64,000 nucleotides of DNA from Bacillus sp. AFS015802 (lineage in GTDB: Bacteria > Bacillota > Bacilli > Bacillales > Bacillaceae_B): assembly GCF_002561455.1 (NCBI RefSeq), contig NZ_NTUP01000007.1:62001-126000 (forward strand), in the 5' to 3' direction. Both the position numbers and the translations under genes were made by a program. The notes beneath the pieces were generated by a model that did not search any database, had not been told where the DNA came from, and was given only the letters and a program-made list of their open reading frames with translations. Positions 43,876-53,401 of the stretch are shown here, one piece after another (positions within the stretch are counted from its first letter, which is position 1; each line of letters starts with the position of its first letter).

Positions 43876-44622
43876 TTAATTTTTCCTTTTGTATACTTTA
43901 TTTCTTTCTATAACCGTACATCCGTTATTCTCGAATGTTTTAAGCATTGGGAGGTTGTTGTGACCGGTAGAGCCTATGTAATAAGAAGCGTTGAATTCCT
44001 TTTTTAAGATTTCTAGCGTTTGTTGGTGGAGAAGTTTGCTTTTCCCTTTCCCTCTTTCCCTTGGAAGGATCCCGAAATAAAAGATCCTTCCCTCTTCTAA
44101 CGTTCCTGGCTCTATATGAGGCATTGTGACTCCGAATGGAGCTCCATTGTCATAAGCAATCATACAAGACTTCTTTTAGTCCGGACCTAGTTCCACTTCT
44201 ACGCTTCGCATCTGTTCCTCAATATTTAACGAAGATGGTGCATTTAATGATTCCTCCATCGAAGCTTCCCAGACCCTTTTAAACTCTTCCAGCGGAATGT
44301 CGTGTAAGTCTTTCAATGAAAATCCATCTCCCAAATCAGATGATTCATCAAGCACTTTGTGAACGGTAACGTTTTGGTCATGTAACGTAAACCCATATTC
44401 TTTTAGAAGGGAGTCTACCTCTTTACTACATTGACCATCAACAAGGATATTTACGATTTCAGTCGTTTTTATAAAAGGCTGGTCCATCATATATGGGATA
44501 AGTTCAAGCAGTTCCAAATTTGTAAGACTTTTTGTATGTTCGATTGTTACAAAGTTTGCCCCTTTTACAATTTTAATTTTTGCCATTAGATTTGATGTGT
44601 TGTGTGATTTTTTTCTTTGCAT
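43876..44622 (-). pseudogene. GNAT acetyltransferase split by one in-frame stop
   Basis: One reading frame from the ATG at 44622 (behind GGGAGGTG) runs through a TAA at 44176-44178 into the C-terminal GNAT half. The first part (KIKIVKGANFVTIEHTKSL...) is the N-terminal region; the second (YFGILPRERGKGKSKLL, then STGHNNLPMLKTFENNG) carries the acetyl-CoA motif. The frame is unbroken on both sides of the single stop. So either a recent nonsense mutation, a sequencing error or, unlikely, readthrough. Confidence 0.8.
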
Positions 44623-44758
44623 ATATTGCACCTCCCTTGATTGGAGTCTCACAATGGCCGTCACCAGTGCTCTATCTGAAGTTCTATTATCAATGTATAT
44701 TTCTGAGGTTTTATAGTAATTGGTCTATCATACCGCTCCCAAAATAAGCGAATACAAA

Positions 44759-45478
44759 TTAGCTCTTAACTTGTATTTCACTGAGAAAATCTAATAGTAC
44801 TTCCGTATACCTCTCGGGTTTTTGCTCATGAACCAGATGCGAGGCAAATGGAATGACGCACACATGCACATGAGGATGTACTCTTTGGTATTTCGCTGCA
44901 GTTGCCACTTCTGCTTTATTCCCTTCTCCTACCATATACAGGATCGGAGCACGAATATGATCTAAGTCAGACGTAAGGTCAAAAGGGTACCAGTCTTCGT
45001 CTCTGGCCATATAAATAAACTGCTTCCAATCAGAATCATGCTGCTGATCCAGTGGCTTGGTAAATTCGCTATTTTCCAATAACTCTCTTTGGAATTGAAC
45101 ATCTTGAGAATGCATTTCCTTCCAATTGTCCGGCTTGTCAGAAGTAATTCCAGACAAGGTTAAGCTTCGTAAACGATCAGGGTATTTCTTTGCGAAGCGT
45201 AAACCCACTAATCCTCCTAGTGAGCACCCTACTAAGTGCAGTTGATTTATCTGTAAATGATCGAGGGTTTCTTTCAAATCATCTGCAGCGTCTTCAAAGT
45301 AGTTGCCAAAGTCATTATTTACCGACTTCCCATGTCCTCTTAAATCCGGCACTATGACTTTCATGCTTTCTTGAAGTACCTCTCTTTGTTTCACAAAATC
45401 CGTATTTCCTGTTTGTAACCCCGTATGGAGCAAAACAATTGGTTCCCCTTCTCCATATACTTCTGTGTGTAAAATCAT
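44759..45478 (-). CDS. Alpha/beta hydrolase
   Basis: A 239-residue alpha/beta-hydrolase-fold enzyme. Nucleophile elbow LVGCSLGGLVG puts serine at residue 86; oxyanion-region HTGLQTGN is near 18-25; the acid follows in the GEGNKAEV loop region and the histidine in FASHLVHEQKPE near the C-terminus. Short cap, like 3-oxoadipate lactonase-type hydrolases. TTGGGAGGACG precedes the ATG. Substrate unknown. Confidence 0.88.
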   Translation of the reverse strand: MILHTEVYGEGEPIVLLHTGLQTGNTDFVKQREVLQESMKVIVPDLRGHGKSVNNDFGNYFEDAADDLKETLDHLQINQLHLVGCSLGGLVGLRFAKKYPDRLRSLTLSGITSDKPDNWKEMHSQDVQFQRELLENSEFTKPLDQQHDSDWKQFIYMARDEDWYPFDLTSDLDHIRAPILYMVGEGNKAEVATAAKYQRVHPHVHVCVIPFASHLVHEQKPERYTEVLLDFLSEIQVKS

Positions 45479-45549
45479 TTAGTCGTCCTCCCAATTATGC
45501 GAATATCATTCGGTACTTAAGCGCTAATCTTTCGAAAACCAGTTGCTGA

Positions 45550-46365
45550 TTATACAAACGGCAACGGTTGAGTACCATCCACATCTGTAAAACCATATAA
45601 TTTTGCCAGATCAGCCACCATCAAGGCGTCGCCTGAAAACCTTGATACCTTTGGATCTGTTGCTAATGACACTACAGCACGCCCTACATATGCTGTTGTT
45701 TCCGTTGCTCCATCTTTTGGTCCAAATCCTGAATCAATCACTCTTTCAGTCCTCATCCAACCTGGACAAACCGCAACGGCTGAAACATTGAAGTCCTTTA
45801 ATTCCTTTGCCATTCCCAATGTCATTCGATTGATAGCATTCATAGCTAAATCATAATATAAATTACCTGAAATCTTGCCTTTGATAAAAAATGTCATATT
45901 TACAATCAACCCTCTTTGGTATTGCTGCATCAAAGGCACAGCGTAGCGACTGGTCAGTAAATATGCTTGAGGTCCAGCAACCATCATCGCTTCCCAATGC
46001 TCCTTAGGACGTTCCCAAAAATGTCTTCCTTCTCCTGAAGGTAAAGAACTTTCGGAACCACCAAATACACTATTGACTAAAATATCAATCCGGCCATGTT
46101 CCCTTTCAATTCGCTCAAACAGGTTTCTCACATCATTGTCATTTGTATGGTCACATCGTACGGCGATCCCTTTCCCTCCACGTGAAGTGACACCCTCGGC
46201 CGTTTCCTCAATCGTTTCGGGTCGATCATCGGTTGTAGCTCCCCTTACACTGCGACCCGTCACATACACCGTTGCTCCGGCAGTGCCTAGTTCGAAGGCA
46301 ATCCCTCTACCCGCTCCACGGGATGCACCTGTGACAACAGCAATTTTCCCTTGTAGTGGTTTCAT
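45550..46365 (-). CDS. SDR-family oxidoreductase lacking the catalytic lysine
   Basis: A 271-residue short-chain dehydrogenase/reductase. The NAD(P)-binding TGASRGAGRG is at residues 12-21; NVSFGG-type NAG region reads ILVNSVFGG near 95-103; the active-site serine and tyrosine region is NMTFFIKG and NLYYDLAMNA. In the YxxxK motif the tyrosine is Tyr171 but the lysine position 175 is methionine (ATG codon, one base from AAG). It may be a low-activity or non-catalytic member. GGAGTTAG precedes the ATG. Confidence 0.85.
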   Translation of the reverse strand: MKPLQGKIAVVTGASRGAGRGIAFELGTAGATVYVTGRSVRGATTDDRPETIEETAEGVTSRGGKGIAVRCDHTNDNDVRNLFERIEREHGRIDILVNSVFGGSESSLPSGEGRHFWERPKEHWEAMMVAGPQAYLLTSRYAVPLMQQYQRGLIVNMTFFIKGKISGNLYYDLAMNAINRMTLGMAKELKDFNVSAVAVCPGWMRTERVIDSGFGPKDGATETTAYVGRAVVSLATDPKVSRFSGDALMVADLAKLYGFTDVDGTQPLPFV

Positions 46366-46479
46366 AGTTTTCTAACTCCTTACCTATCTGGAATATAGAT
46401 ATAGTAAAATTCGTTAAATAAATTACTTACAATCTTATTGCAGAGAATAAGTTCATCTTCATTTCAACTGATAAAACAG

Positions 46480-46965
46480 TCATTTTAACACTTCCCATTC
46501 TTCATATATCTCTGCGCTCAACCTTAAATCATTGGTTTTCATCCACTCAAAGGCTTTCATAACTAAAGGGGATGCATTTTCCCAAGATACCTCATGTTCG
46601 GATACCCACACAGCTCCTAATGAGTCTTGCCCTTCAAACTGTTCAGGTATGCTTATTTCACCACCAATCTTTTTCACAGAATAATAGACTGCAATATGAT
46701 GAACATCCGTAAATTCTTTCCACACAGACGGAAATTTGAAATCAATAACCCCAATGTTTCTCTCAATTTCAATCTCTATACCAGTCTCTTCAAGAAACTC
46801 TCTCCTCATCGCTTCTGCTAAACTTTCACCTTCTTCCAAACTTCCTCCAGGTAAGTCAAAACGATTAATATAAGGGCCACCAGATTTATGTATTACTAAG
46901 AGTTTTCCATCTTTTATATAGATACCGTATACTCCAAAAGCTCTATAATACTTTTTATCAGTCAT
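46480..46965 (-). CDS. NUDIX hydrolase
   Basis: A 161-residue NUDIX protein that hydrolyses nucleoside diphosphates linked to other groups. The NUDIX box spans about 41-63 (GGSLEEGESLAEA, then REFLEETGIE), with both catalytic glutamates. N-terminal AFGVYGIYIKDGKLLVIHK and C-terminal domain are typical. The ATG at 46965 has AGGAGG; the longer start at 46992 is rejected. Stand-alone gene. Confidence 0.9.
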   Translation of the reverse strand: MTDKKYYRAFGVYGIYIKDGKLLVIHKSGGPYINRFDLPGGSLEEGESLAEAMRREFLEETGIEIEIERNIGVIDFKFPSVWKEFTDVHHIAVYYSVKKIGGEISIPEQFEGQDSLGAVWVSEHEVSWENASPLVMKAFEWMKTNDLRLSAEIYEEWEVLK

Positions 46966-47007
46966 ACTTGTTTGTCCTCCTAACATGTCCATTAAAATCC
47001 CGGCCTC

Positions 47008-47681
47008 TTACCCAAATACCTGAGCAGCAATTCCAAATAATTCATTATTTCTCTGCGGCATCTTAGTGGAATTAAATATCATAATGGGTGGATTATCATG
47101 TTCCCTTTTGTATCTTTCACTACCACACATTGCTCAGACTGATTTATTCTATGTTTAAGAAAACGACTTCTTTTATCTCCAAAGGCTGCTTCATCTAACT
47201 TAATCATTTTATGTAAGTCACTGTCCTTAAAACGTTCAATGGTCATTGTATTATTGGTTAGATTAGAAGTTGAATAGGTATCGCATATATACTTATGTAC
47301 ACGATCAACGGTTTTAAATCCCATTTTTTCATAGAGAGGCTTTCCGTCTTCAGTCGAAATGAGCATAATTGAAATATCACTTGAAAGCGAGTCCAGACAA
47401 TGTTGAGTCGCTACTCTTCCTAATCCCAATCCCCTGTATTCTTTGTTGACTATGACCATTCCTAGGGAGGCGAAACTGTTTTCATAGGGGATGATGGCTG
47501 CACTTGAAACAATTTTTCCCTCACCATTTTTATGACCAAATATTTCACCAGATGACATCAATGTTCGAATTTCCTGTTCATCATAATCCCACCCAACTGA
47601 TTCAGACAACTCAATTAAACCTTGAATGTCTTTATGGTCACATTGAGATAAAGTGACCTTTAACCTGTTGCTTGTCATCAT
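47008..47681 (-). pseudogene. Two-domain GNAT with an internal deletion
   Basis: The first 200 codons (47079-47681) are a normal two-domain GNAT start: motif VIVNKEYRGLGLGRVATQH near 75-95, PLYEKMGFKTVD, then the second domain's DEAAFGDKRSRFLKHRI. The frame then stops early (GNMIIHPL). In the next frame, ending at 47008, the C-terminus characteristic of these proteins survives (NELFGIAAQVFG). About 60 codons and the frame have been lost between them. The product is probably inactive. AAGGAGAAAA precedes the ATG. Confidence 0.75.
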
Positions 47682-47858
47682 AAATTTTCTCCTTAATGAA
47701 TTCCATTTTGAGGATGACTCCCTTTCCCGACCAGTATATCCACAGATAGAGTACCTATTTTTACACTCATCGGGTTCTGGATAAGCCTTAGCTTCAAATT
47801 CATTGAAAGTTTCCTGTTTTATATCCGGGTAGTTTTTTTAGTACTGTCACCAATCAAC

Positions 47859-48050
47859 CTAGCCTTTATAGTCATCATCTTCAACATCTTTCACTTTACC
47901 ATCAAGAATATCGTCCACAGGAGTGTATTGATTATTAGGGAGCTTCTTTCTCCTTATAGCTTTTATAAGAATAAACGCTGGAATGGCAATATAAACAACA
48001 AAAGCAAGTCCACTGGTTAATACTTCTTGTATTCTATTTATGACCTCCAT
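47859..48050 (-). CDS. Small DUF3951-like membrane protein
   Basis: 63 residues: one membrane helix (about 12-32) then a basic turn and an acidic tail with the YTPVDDILDGKV motif, which marks DUF3951-type proteins. ATG at 48050 with GGGAGGTAAAG. A relative is at 62637. Function unknown. Confidence 0.65.
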   Translation of the reverse strand: MEVINRIQEVLTSGLAFVVYIAIPAFILIKAIRRKKLPNNQYTPVDDILDGKVKDVEDDDYKG

Positions 48051-48217
48051 CTCTTTACCTCCCATTGAACGGTAGATTGTTTGATCAACTTCTGAATGAT
48101 TCCCAATAGCAAACCTGCATTTTATTAAAGATATCTTTAAACATTTTCTATAATTAGGTAATTAACACCTTTATTTTCTTCATTTAAATCAAAAAAACTC
48201 CTGCGTATTCAAATAAG

Positions 48218-48445
48218 ATGATGCTACTAAACTTCGAGATAGAGTTAAAAGGTGTAAGGGAGTTAATCCATTTACTTAACCAAAATGGGCTTACCTTATT
48301 TGAAGAAATCAATGAATTGCTGAATATCTTTACAGAAGAAGTAATAACACAGAAGGCAGACAAAGAAATAATGGGATCGATCAACATTACCTTCCTTAAC
48401 GACGAGCCAAGTACAAGAAATCATATTCCAGCCATTCCAGGATAA
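48218..48445 (+). CDS. Possible small protein, weakly supported
   Basis: 75 codons with an acidic, helical-looking product (ELKGVRELIHLLNQNGLTL near residues 10-28) ending NHIPAIPG. There is no clear ribosome-binding site upstream, but no overlapping gene on the other strand either. It occupies the only open frame in the 540-base space between the DUF3951-like gene and the ABC transporter. May be a gene fragment. Confidence 0.35.
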   Translation: MMLLNFEIELKGVRELIHLLNQNGLTLFEEINELLNIFTEEVITQKADKEIMGSINITFLNDEPSTRNHIPAIPG

Positions 48446-48517
48446 CGCTGTTTTTATTCCACCTCATTGCCCTTTACTGGTCCGATGTGTTAATTCGAAC
48501 CTATCTCCACTTCATGA

Positions 48518-48549
48518 AAAAGAGTCCAGCCGAATGGCCTGGACTCTTT
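48518..48549. terminator. Terminator of the glycosyltransferase-MFS-ABC operon
   Basis: AAAGAGTCCAG/CTGGACTCTTT stem with a GCCGAATGGC loop; T-rich on the minus strand. Confidence 0.85.
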
Positions 48550-48592
48550 ACTATTCTTTCAATGGGTTCATTCTCCCGGATGGGCTTGTTCA

Positions 48593-50542
48593 TTATTCAT
48601 ATCCCAGCGATTCCATTGGATCCAGCTTTGCCGCTTTGGAAGCCGGGAGCAAAGCAGCAAGGATGCTGATGATTACGCTAATGATAACTCCTGTCAGCAT
48701 ATTTCCTGCACTGATCTGGATCAACTTCGTTTCGAATGCCTGCTGCATGACATTATTGCCCAGAACTCCGATGCCACTTGCAACGAGTACACCGATCACT
48801 CCGCTTGCAAGACCCAGTAAAGCCGCTTCAGAGAAAAAAATACGTTTGATATCTTTTCTTCTGGCACCCACGGCCCGTAGTATCCCGATTTCCTTTGTTC
48901 TTTCCACCACACTGATATACAACACGACAATAATCATGATGGCCGACACAAGCAGAGAAATTCCCGCTATGCCTGCGAGGACGTTCGTGGCGATTTTCAA
49001 GTAATTTGTCACCTGGTTCAGGATGTTCCCTACTCCGGTACCGGTGAAGCCGGCATCTTTGAGGTCTGTCTCAACCATATCCACATACTTCTCACCTTCC
49101 ACCGTCACATCCAGTTGGGTGGCCTTTAGAGTGATGTCATCCTGTTTGAACATATTCTCCAATGTCTGATAGGATGTATAGGCAAGGTCTTGATTCATAC
49201 TGCCTTTGATGACTCCGGACACCTTCATTTCTTCCTGAAGGACAACGGGTCTGTTCTGATCATCCGTGGTGTTGATGTAGACTTCCACGTTTTCTCCGAC
49301 CAGATCTTCCGGAGAATCTGTCGCCTTTTCTGCAGCAGTTTCAGATAGCAATACTTCGTTCTCATCAGGAAGATCTCCTGCTATCAGATCTTCTCCCGTC
49401 ACGGATTGATTCATCGTTTGGTACTGAACGATATTTACCGAAGTATCCTTATAGAGAATGGAGCTTCCCATCGTTAAGGTATAGACCTTCTCCACATTCT
49501 TCACATGTTCAATGTTCTTCACTTGATCGATATCCTTCTGTTCCAGAGTCACTGTCTCCTGTACTGGATTTGGAAGGGGTCCTGACCCGGAATTGGATTG
49601 ATCTTCAGGGGCTTTCGTCACTTGAATGAGATCGGGATTTACATTTACATTTATTTCTTTATTGATATAGTCGGTCACCCCTGAACCAAGCCCCAACATT
49701 AGAATGACACTTAAAATCCCGATTGCCCCTCCAAATGAGACGAGAAGATTCCGTTTCAGGTTCAAACGAATATTGTTAAAAGCCATCTTTATAGCTGCTC
49801 CAAACTTCAAATTCTTCGTTCTCACCTTTTGTCCTGACGGTTTCCTGTCATAAGGCTCCCTGATCGACTCATCTTTTATGATGGTTCCGTCGTCCATCGT
49901 AATGATCCTGGTTCCATAGTCCGCCACCTTTAGAGAATGGGTAACGGTGATGACAAGTTTCCCTTGTGCAGCAATTTGATCCAGCAGTTGCATGATTTGT
50001 TCGCTGTTTTTCTTATCCAGCGCCCCTGTCGGCTCGTCCGCGAGGATAATATCCGGGTCATTGGAAAGAGCACGGGCAATGGCTACCCTTTGCTTCTGAC
50101 CTCCCGAAAGTTGATTCGGTTTCTTATGGAGATGGTCGCCCAAACCAAGTTCAGTTAATGTCTGCTTTGCTTTTTGTTCTCTTTCAGAAGTCTTCATATC
50201 GGTCATCTGCATCGTCATCACCACGTTCTCAAGGACCGACAAATGGCTGATCAGATTAAAACTCTGGAAGATAAATCCTATTTTTAGCTTACGGTAGGCA
50301 TCAAGTTCGCTTTCACTCATCTCTTGAAGGCTTTTCCCATCCACCTTCACTTGACCTTCGTACTCACGGTCCATGCCACCGATGATGTTCATTAAGGTGG
50401 ATTTCCCACTCCCGGACTCCCCCAGTATGGATACAAACTCTCCCTTATTGAAAGCCACATTTACATCATGCAATACTTGTATTCTGTCTTTCTTACCAAG
50501 CTTGTAATATTTATTAACGTTACTGATCTTAATATCATTCAT
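48593..50542 (-). CDS. MacB-like ABC exporter, fused ATPase and permease
   Basis: A 649-residue protein. The ATPase domain (about 1-230) has Walker A GESGSGKST at 41-49, signature LSGGQKQRVAIARAL near 143, and Walker B DIILADEPTGALD near 164-176. The permease domain (about 255-649) has a first helix, a large extracytoplasmic MacB-like domain (about 290-510) and three C-terminal FtsX-type helices. Such fusions export peptides, macrolides or lipid-linked molecules. GGAGGAAGAG precedes the ATG. Third gene of an operon with a glycosyltransferase and an MFS exporter. Confidence 0.92.
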   Translation of the reverse strand: MNDIKISNVNKYYKLGKKDRIQVLHDVNVAFNKGEFVSILGESGSGKSTLMNIIGGMDREYEGQVKVDGKSLQEMSESELDAYRKLKIGFIFQSFNLISHLSVLENVVMTMQMTDMKTSEREQKAKQTLTELGLGDHLHKKPNQLSGGQKQRVAIARALSNDPDIILADEPTGALDKKNSEQIMQLLDQIAAQGKLVITVTHSLKVADYGTRIITMDDGTIIKDESIREPYDRKPSGQKVRTKNLKFGAAIKMAFNNIRLNLKRNLLVSFGGAIGILSVILMLGLGSGVTDYINKEINVNVNPDLIQVTKAPEDQSNSGSGPLPNPVQETVTLEQKDIDQVKNIEHVKNVEKVYTLTMGSSILYKDTSVNIVQYQTMNQSVTGEDLIAGDLPDENEVLLSETAAEKATDSPEDLVGENVEVYINTTDDQNRPVVLQEEMKVSGVIKGSMNQDLAYTSYQTLENMFKQDDITLKATQLDVTVEGEKYVDMVETDLKDAGFTGTGVGNILNQVTNYLKIATNVLAGIAGISLLVSAIMIIVVLYISVVERTKEIGILRAVGARRKDIKRIFFSEAALLGLASGVIGVLVASGIGVLGNNVMQQAFETKLIQISAGNMLTGVIISVIISILAALLPASKAAKLDPMESLGYE

Positions 50543-50560
50543 ATACTCTTCCTCCTACTT

Positions 50561-52006
50561 TTAATATGCTTTGCTTAAATCCTTTTCCGTTTGCTCTGCT
50601 GTTTCTTTATTTAAGAAGAGGGATAGAATCAATGCACCAATGGCAAGGAATGAAGCAAAGAGAAATGCTTGGTTATATCCGTGAATCATGGCCAACTCCC
50701 CAAGCGCATTGGTACCCTTTCCCTGTACATCTGTGTAACTCTGTGAAGACATGGTCATAATCGTAATCAATATAGCGGTTCCAATCGAACCTGATACCTG
50801 CTGGAACGTATTCGCCAGTGCCGATCCATGGGCACTCCATTGAACAGGAATCTGATTCAGGCCATTCGTCATGACTGGCATCATCGCTAAAGATAAGCCG
50901 AACATCCGAAGGCAATAAACCGAAGAAAGATAGACAATCGACGTTTCCATGGACAAATTCGTCATGAGGAAAGAGGTCACGACAACAATCAGGAGTCCAG
51001 GAACCGCCAGTTTCTTTGCCCCCCATCGATCGAAGAGGATTCCGGTTACAGGGGACATGATTCCCATTACAATCGCCCCCGGCAATAGCATCAATCCAGA
51101 CTGAAGTGGACTGAACCCTCTTACATTCTGCATATACAGGGGAAGCAATGTTTCTGCGCCGATCATGGACACGATCACGACCATGGTAATCACAAGAGAT
51201 AATGTAAACCTTTTATAACGAAATACTCTAAATTGAAGTAATGGCTGTTTTAATCTGAGCTGCCTCCAGATGAACACTCCAAGTATCACGAACCCAAACA
51301 TGATGAAGAGAAAGACACTTTGGCTGGACCAACCTTTTTCCCCGGCTAGGCTAAACCCGTAGAGCAAGCCCCCAAATCCTAAAGAGGAGAGGAAGATCGA
51401 CAGAATGTCAATTCTTGGCCGGGTCAGTTTTGTCACATTTCTTACATAAACGAATGCTAATACCATGACCACTGCCACAATGGGCACAACGATAAAGAAC
51501 AATGCTCTCCAAGAGAAATATTCCAGTAATAACCCCGACAACGTTGGACCAATCGCCGGGCCAAAAGAAATGACGATTCCAGCCCAGCCCATCATCCTTC
51601 CTCTTTTACCTCTGGGAATTACCGTCAAGATGATTGTCATGATGAGAGGAAGCATAATTCCTGAACCCGCTGCCTGGACCACTCTTCCAAGCAATAGCAT
51701 TGAAAAGCTCTGGGAGAGTGCAGCCAACAGTGTGCCAAGACCAAATAATCCGATGGCAGAAAGGAATAACATCCTGGTGGAGAACCGCTCAATCAAATAA
51801 GCCGAAACGGGTATCATCACGCCGTTGGTCAGTAAGAAAGCCGTTGTCAGCCACTGGACTTTATTTTCCTTCAACCCAAAGTCATTCATAATCGATGGTA
51901 ACGCCGTAGACAATAACGTTTCATTTAAAATCCCCATAAAAGCCCCAAGCAGCATGACCGTAAACATTGGACCAAAAAGAAGGTCCTTGTTATTTCGTTC
52001 TGACAT
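50561..52006 (-). CDS. DHA2-family MFS drug exporter
   Basis: A 481-residue MFS transporter with about 14 helices, a length typical of the DHA2 (QacA/EmrB) drug:H+ antiporters. Seen: GILNETLLSTALPSIMNDFG near the first helix, the loop VSAYLIERFSTRML near 55-70, and GRVVQAAGSGIMLPLIMT with motif C-like glycines. Strongly hydrophobic throughout. GGGTAGGGATAG precedes the ATG. Middle gene of the operon; 8 bases after the glycosyltransferase stop, 18 bases before the ABC gene. Confidence 0.93.
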   Translation of the reverse strand: MSERNNKDLLFGPMFTVMLLGAFMGILNETLLSTALPSIMNDFGLKENKVQWLTTAFLLTNGVMIPVSAYLIERFSTRMLFLSAIGLFGLGTLLAALSQSFSMLLLGRVVQAAGSGIMLPLIMTIILTVIPRGKRGRMMGWAGIVISFGPAIGPTLSGLLLEYFSWRALFFIVVPIVAVVMVLAFVYVRNVTKLTRPRIDILSIFLSSLGFGGLLYGFSLAGEKGWSSQSVFLFIMFGFVILGVFIWRQLRLKQPLLQFRVFRYKRFTLSLVITMVVIVSMIGAETLLPLYMQNVRGFSPLQSGLMLLPGAIVMGIMSPVTGILFDRWGAKKLAVPGLLIVVVTSFLMTNLSMETSIVYLSSVYCLRMFGLSLAMMPVMTNGLNQIPVQWSAHGSALANTFQQVSGSIGTAILITIMTMSSQSYTDVQGKGTNALGELAMIHGYNQAFLFASFLAIGALILSLFLNKETAEQTEKDLSKAY

Positions 52007-52014
52007 GTCTATCC

Positions 52015-53268
52015 CTACCCTTTCAGAAAATGATGTATATAATGGGCCGTATCTCTGGCACCATTTTCTTGTTGCAACTGCCTGCCTAACTCAAAGGCTG
52101 CCTCTTTGACCTTGGATGATTGGATAGAAACGATCGCTTGGGATAGATGATCCACCGTCAGCTTCTTTCTCGGAATAGGGGCGGATCCCACTCCTAATTC
52201 TTCTGTCCGTTTACCCCAAGCGAACTGGTCATTTCCATGGGGGATGACGACACTTGGAACACCTGCACGGAAAGCAGCTGCAGTTGTACCCGCTCCTCCA
52301 TGATGAATGACCACGGAAACTTTCGGGAAGAGCCATGTATGAGGAATACTTTCTATAAAGAACATATCTTCATATCCATTCTTGTCATCGACGTGATTCC
52401 ACCCCATACCAATAACCCCCCTCTTTCCGGATTTTCTCAGAGCTTCTACGACTAATTTGGTTGTATCTTCTTGGGATTCATCGTAGATGCTCCCGAATCC
52501 AACATAAACAGGTTCATTTCCTTTCTCCAGGAATTCAACCAGATCCTCCGGTGGGCTCCATTCACCTAGATCCTCATCCAAAAACCAGTACCCAAAGGAC
52601 TTCATCTGTCCTTCCTGCTGCGGAAAGACATGCGGACTAATCGACATCACAGATGTATGATTGTTTGTCTCCGCCTTACCGAATGGGTTGATGAAATTAA
52701 GAGGGAGCTTCCCAAATCGTTCCTTCCAGAATGCAGCGATAGGAGGCTTGACGGTAAGCCAAAATCCCTTTTCAAACAACTTGTGGGTCAGCAGATTGGC
52801 CGTCTTCCCCCATCTCAGCTGATAAAAGATCAAGGCAGGGTACTCCTTGGTAGGTGCCATAGGAAAAGGGGAGGCAAGGATCGCCGGTACACCAAAATGC
52901 TCACCTGCAAATTCCCCGATGGCTGCTCCTGGATGATAGATGATGGCATCCGCTCCTTCGCAAGCCTCGAACAGATCCCGTTGCATGCCCAATTGTTTAT
53001 CCTTTATATAAGGTTTCATTTTCTGGAAGCTCATAAAGAATTTATTGGGATTGTCGGACTCAATTGAACTCTTGGACATCTCCCTTGAAATCTTAGCAAT
53101 GTCACCCTTGATGGGGTGGAAGTGCAATCCATGATGTTCTACTAACTTCCCATAATTCTCAAACGCAGCAAGTTTAACTTCATAACCAAGATTCTTTAAT
53201 TCCTTTCCAAGGGCAATGTACGGTTGGGTATCTCCTCTTGTACCTGTTGTTAAGATTGAAATTTTCAT
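52015..53268 (-). CDS. GT1-type glycosyltransferase (UGT/sterol-glucosyltransferase-like)
   Basis: A 417-residue GT-B glycosyltransferase. The N-terminal glycosyltransferase-28 opening TTGTRGDTQPYIALGKELKN is at 7-26, the acceptor side follows, and the donor-binding signature HHGGAGTTAAAFRAGVPSVV with GNDQFAWG is near 330-360. This class adds sugars to macrolides, sterols or lipids. First gene of an operon with two exporters, under MarR-type palindromes (53313-53359). TTGGAGTG precedes the ATG. Its product may be glycosylated to inactivate a toxin or to prepare a lipid for export. Confidence 0.9.
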   Translation of the reverse strand: MKISILTTGTRGDTQPYIALGKELKNLGYEVKLAAFENYGKLVEHHGLHFHPIKGDIAKISREMSKSSIESDNPNKFFMSFQKMKPYIKDKQLGMQRDLFEACEGADAIIYHPGAAIGEFAGEHFGVPAILASPFPMAPTKEYPALIFYQLRWGKTANLLTHKLFEKGFWLTVKPPIAAFWKERFGKLPLNFINPFGKAETNNHTSVMSISPHVFPQQEGQMKSFGYWFLDEDLGEWSPPEDLVEFLEKGNEPVYVGFGSIYDESQEDTTKLVVEALRKSGKRGVIGMGWNHVDDKNGYEDMFFIESIPHTWLFPKVSVVIHHGGAGTTAAAFRAGVPSVVIPHGNDQFAWGKRTEELGVGSAPIPRKKLTVDHLSQAIVSIQSSKVKEAAFELGRQLQQENGARDTAHYIHHFLKG

Positions 53269-53312
53269 CTATACACACTCCAAATAGTGATTTATTTAAG
53301 TTTAATTTAATT

Positions 53313-53359
53313 AGTTAGTTTAACTTACAATTTTATACTATATATTAGTTAGACTAACT
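53313..53359. promoter_or_regulatory. Paired MarR-type operators over the operon promoter
   Basis: Palindromes AGTTAGTTTAACT (53313-53325) and AGTTAGACTAACT (53347-53359), similar to each other, surround a TTAGTC-16-TAAAAT-like promoter between the glycosyltransferase and MarR genes. Confidence 0.7.
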
Positions 53360-53401
53360 TACTTTCCTTGGGAACAGAGTCCTATCCTCTGCTCCAACAG
53401 G

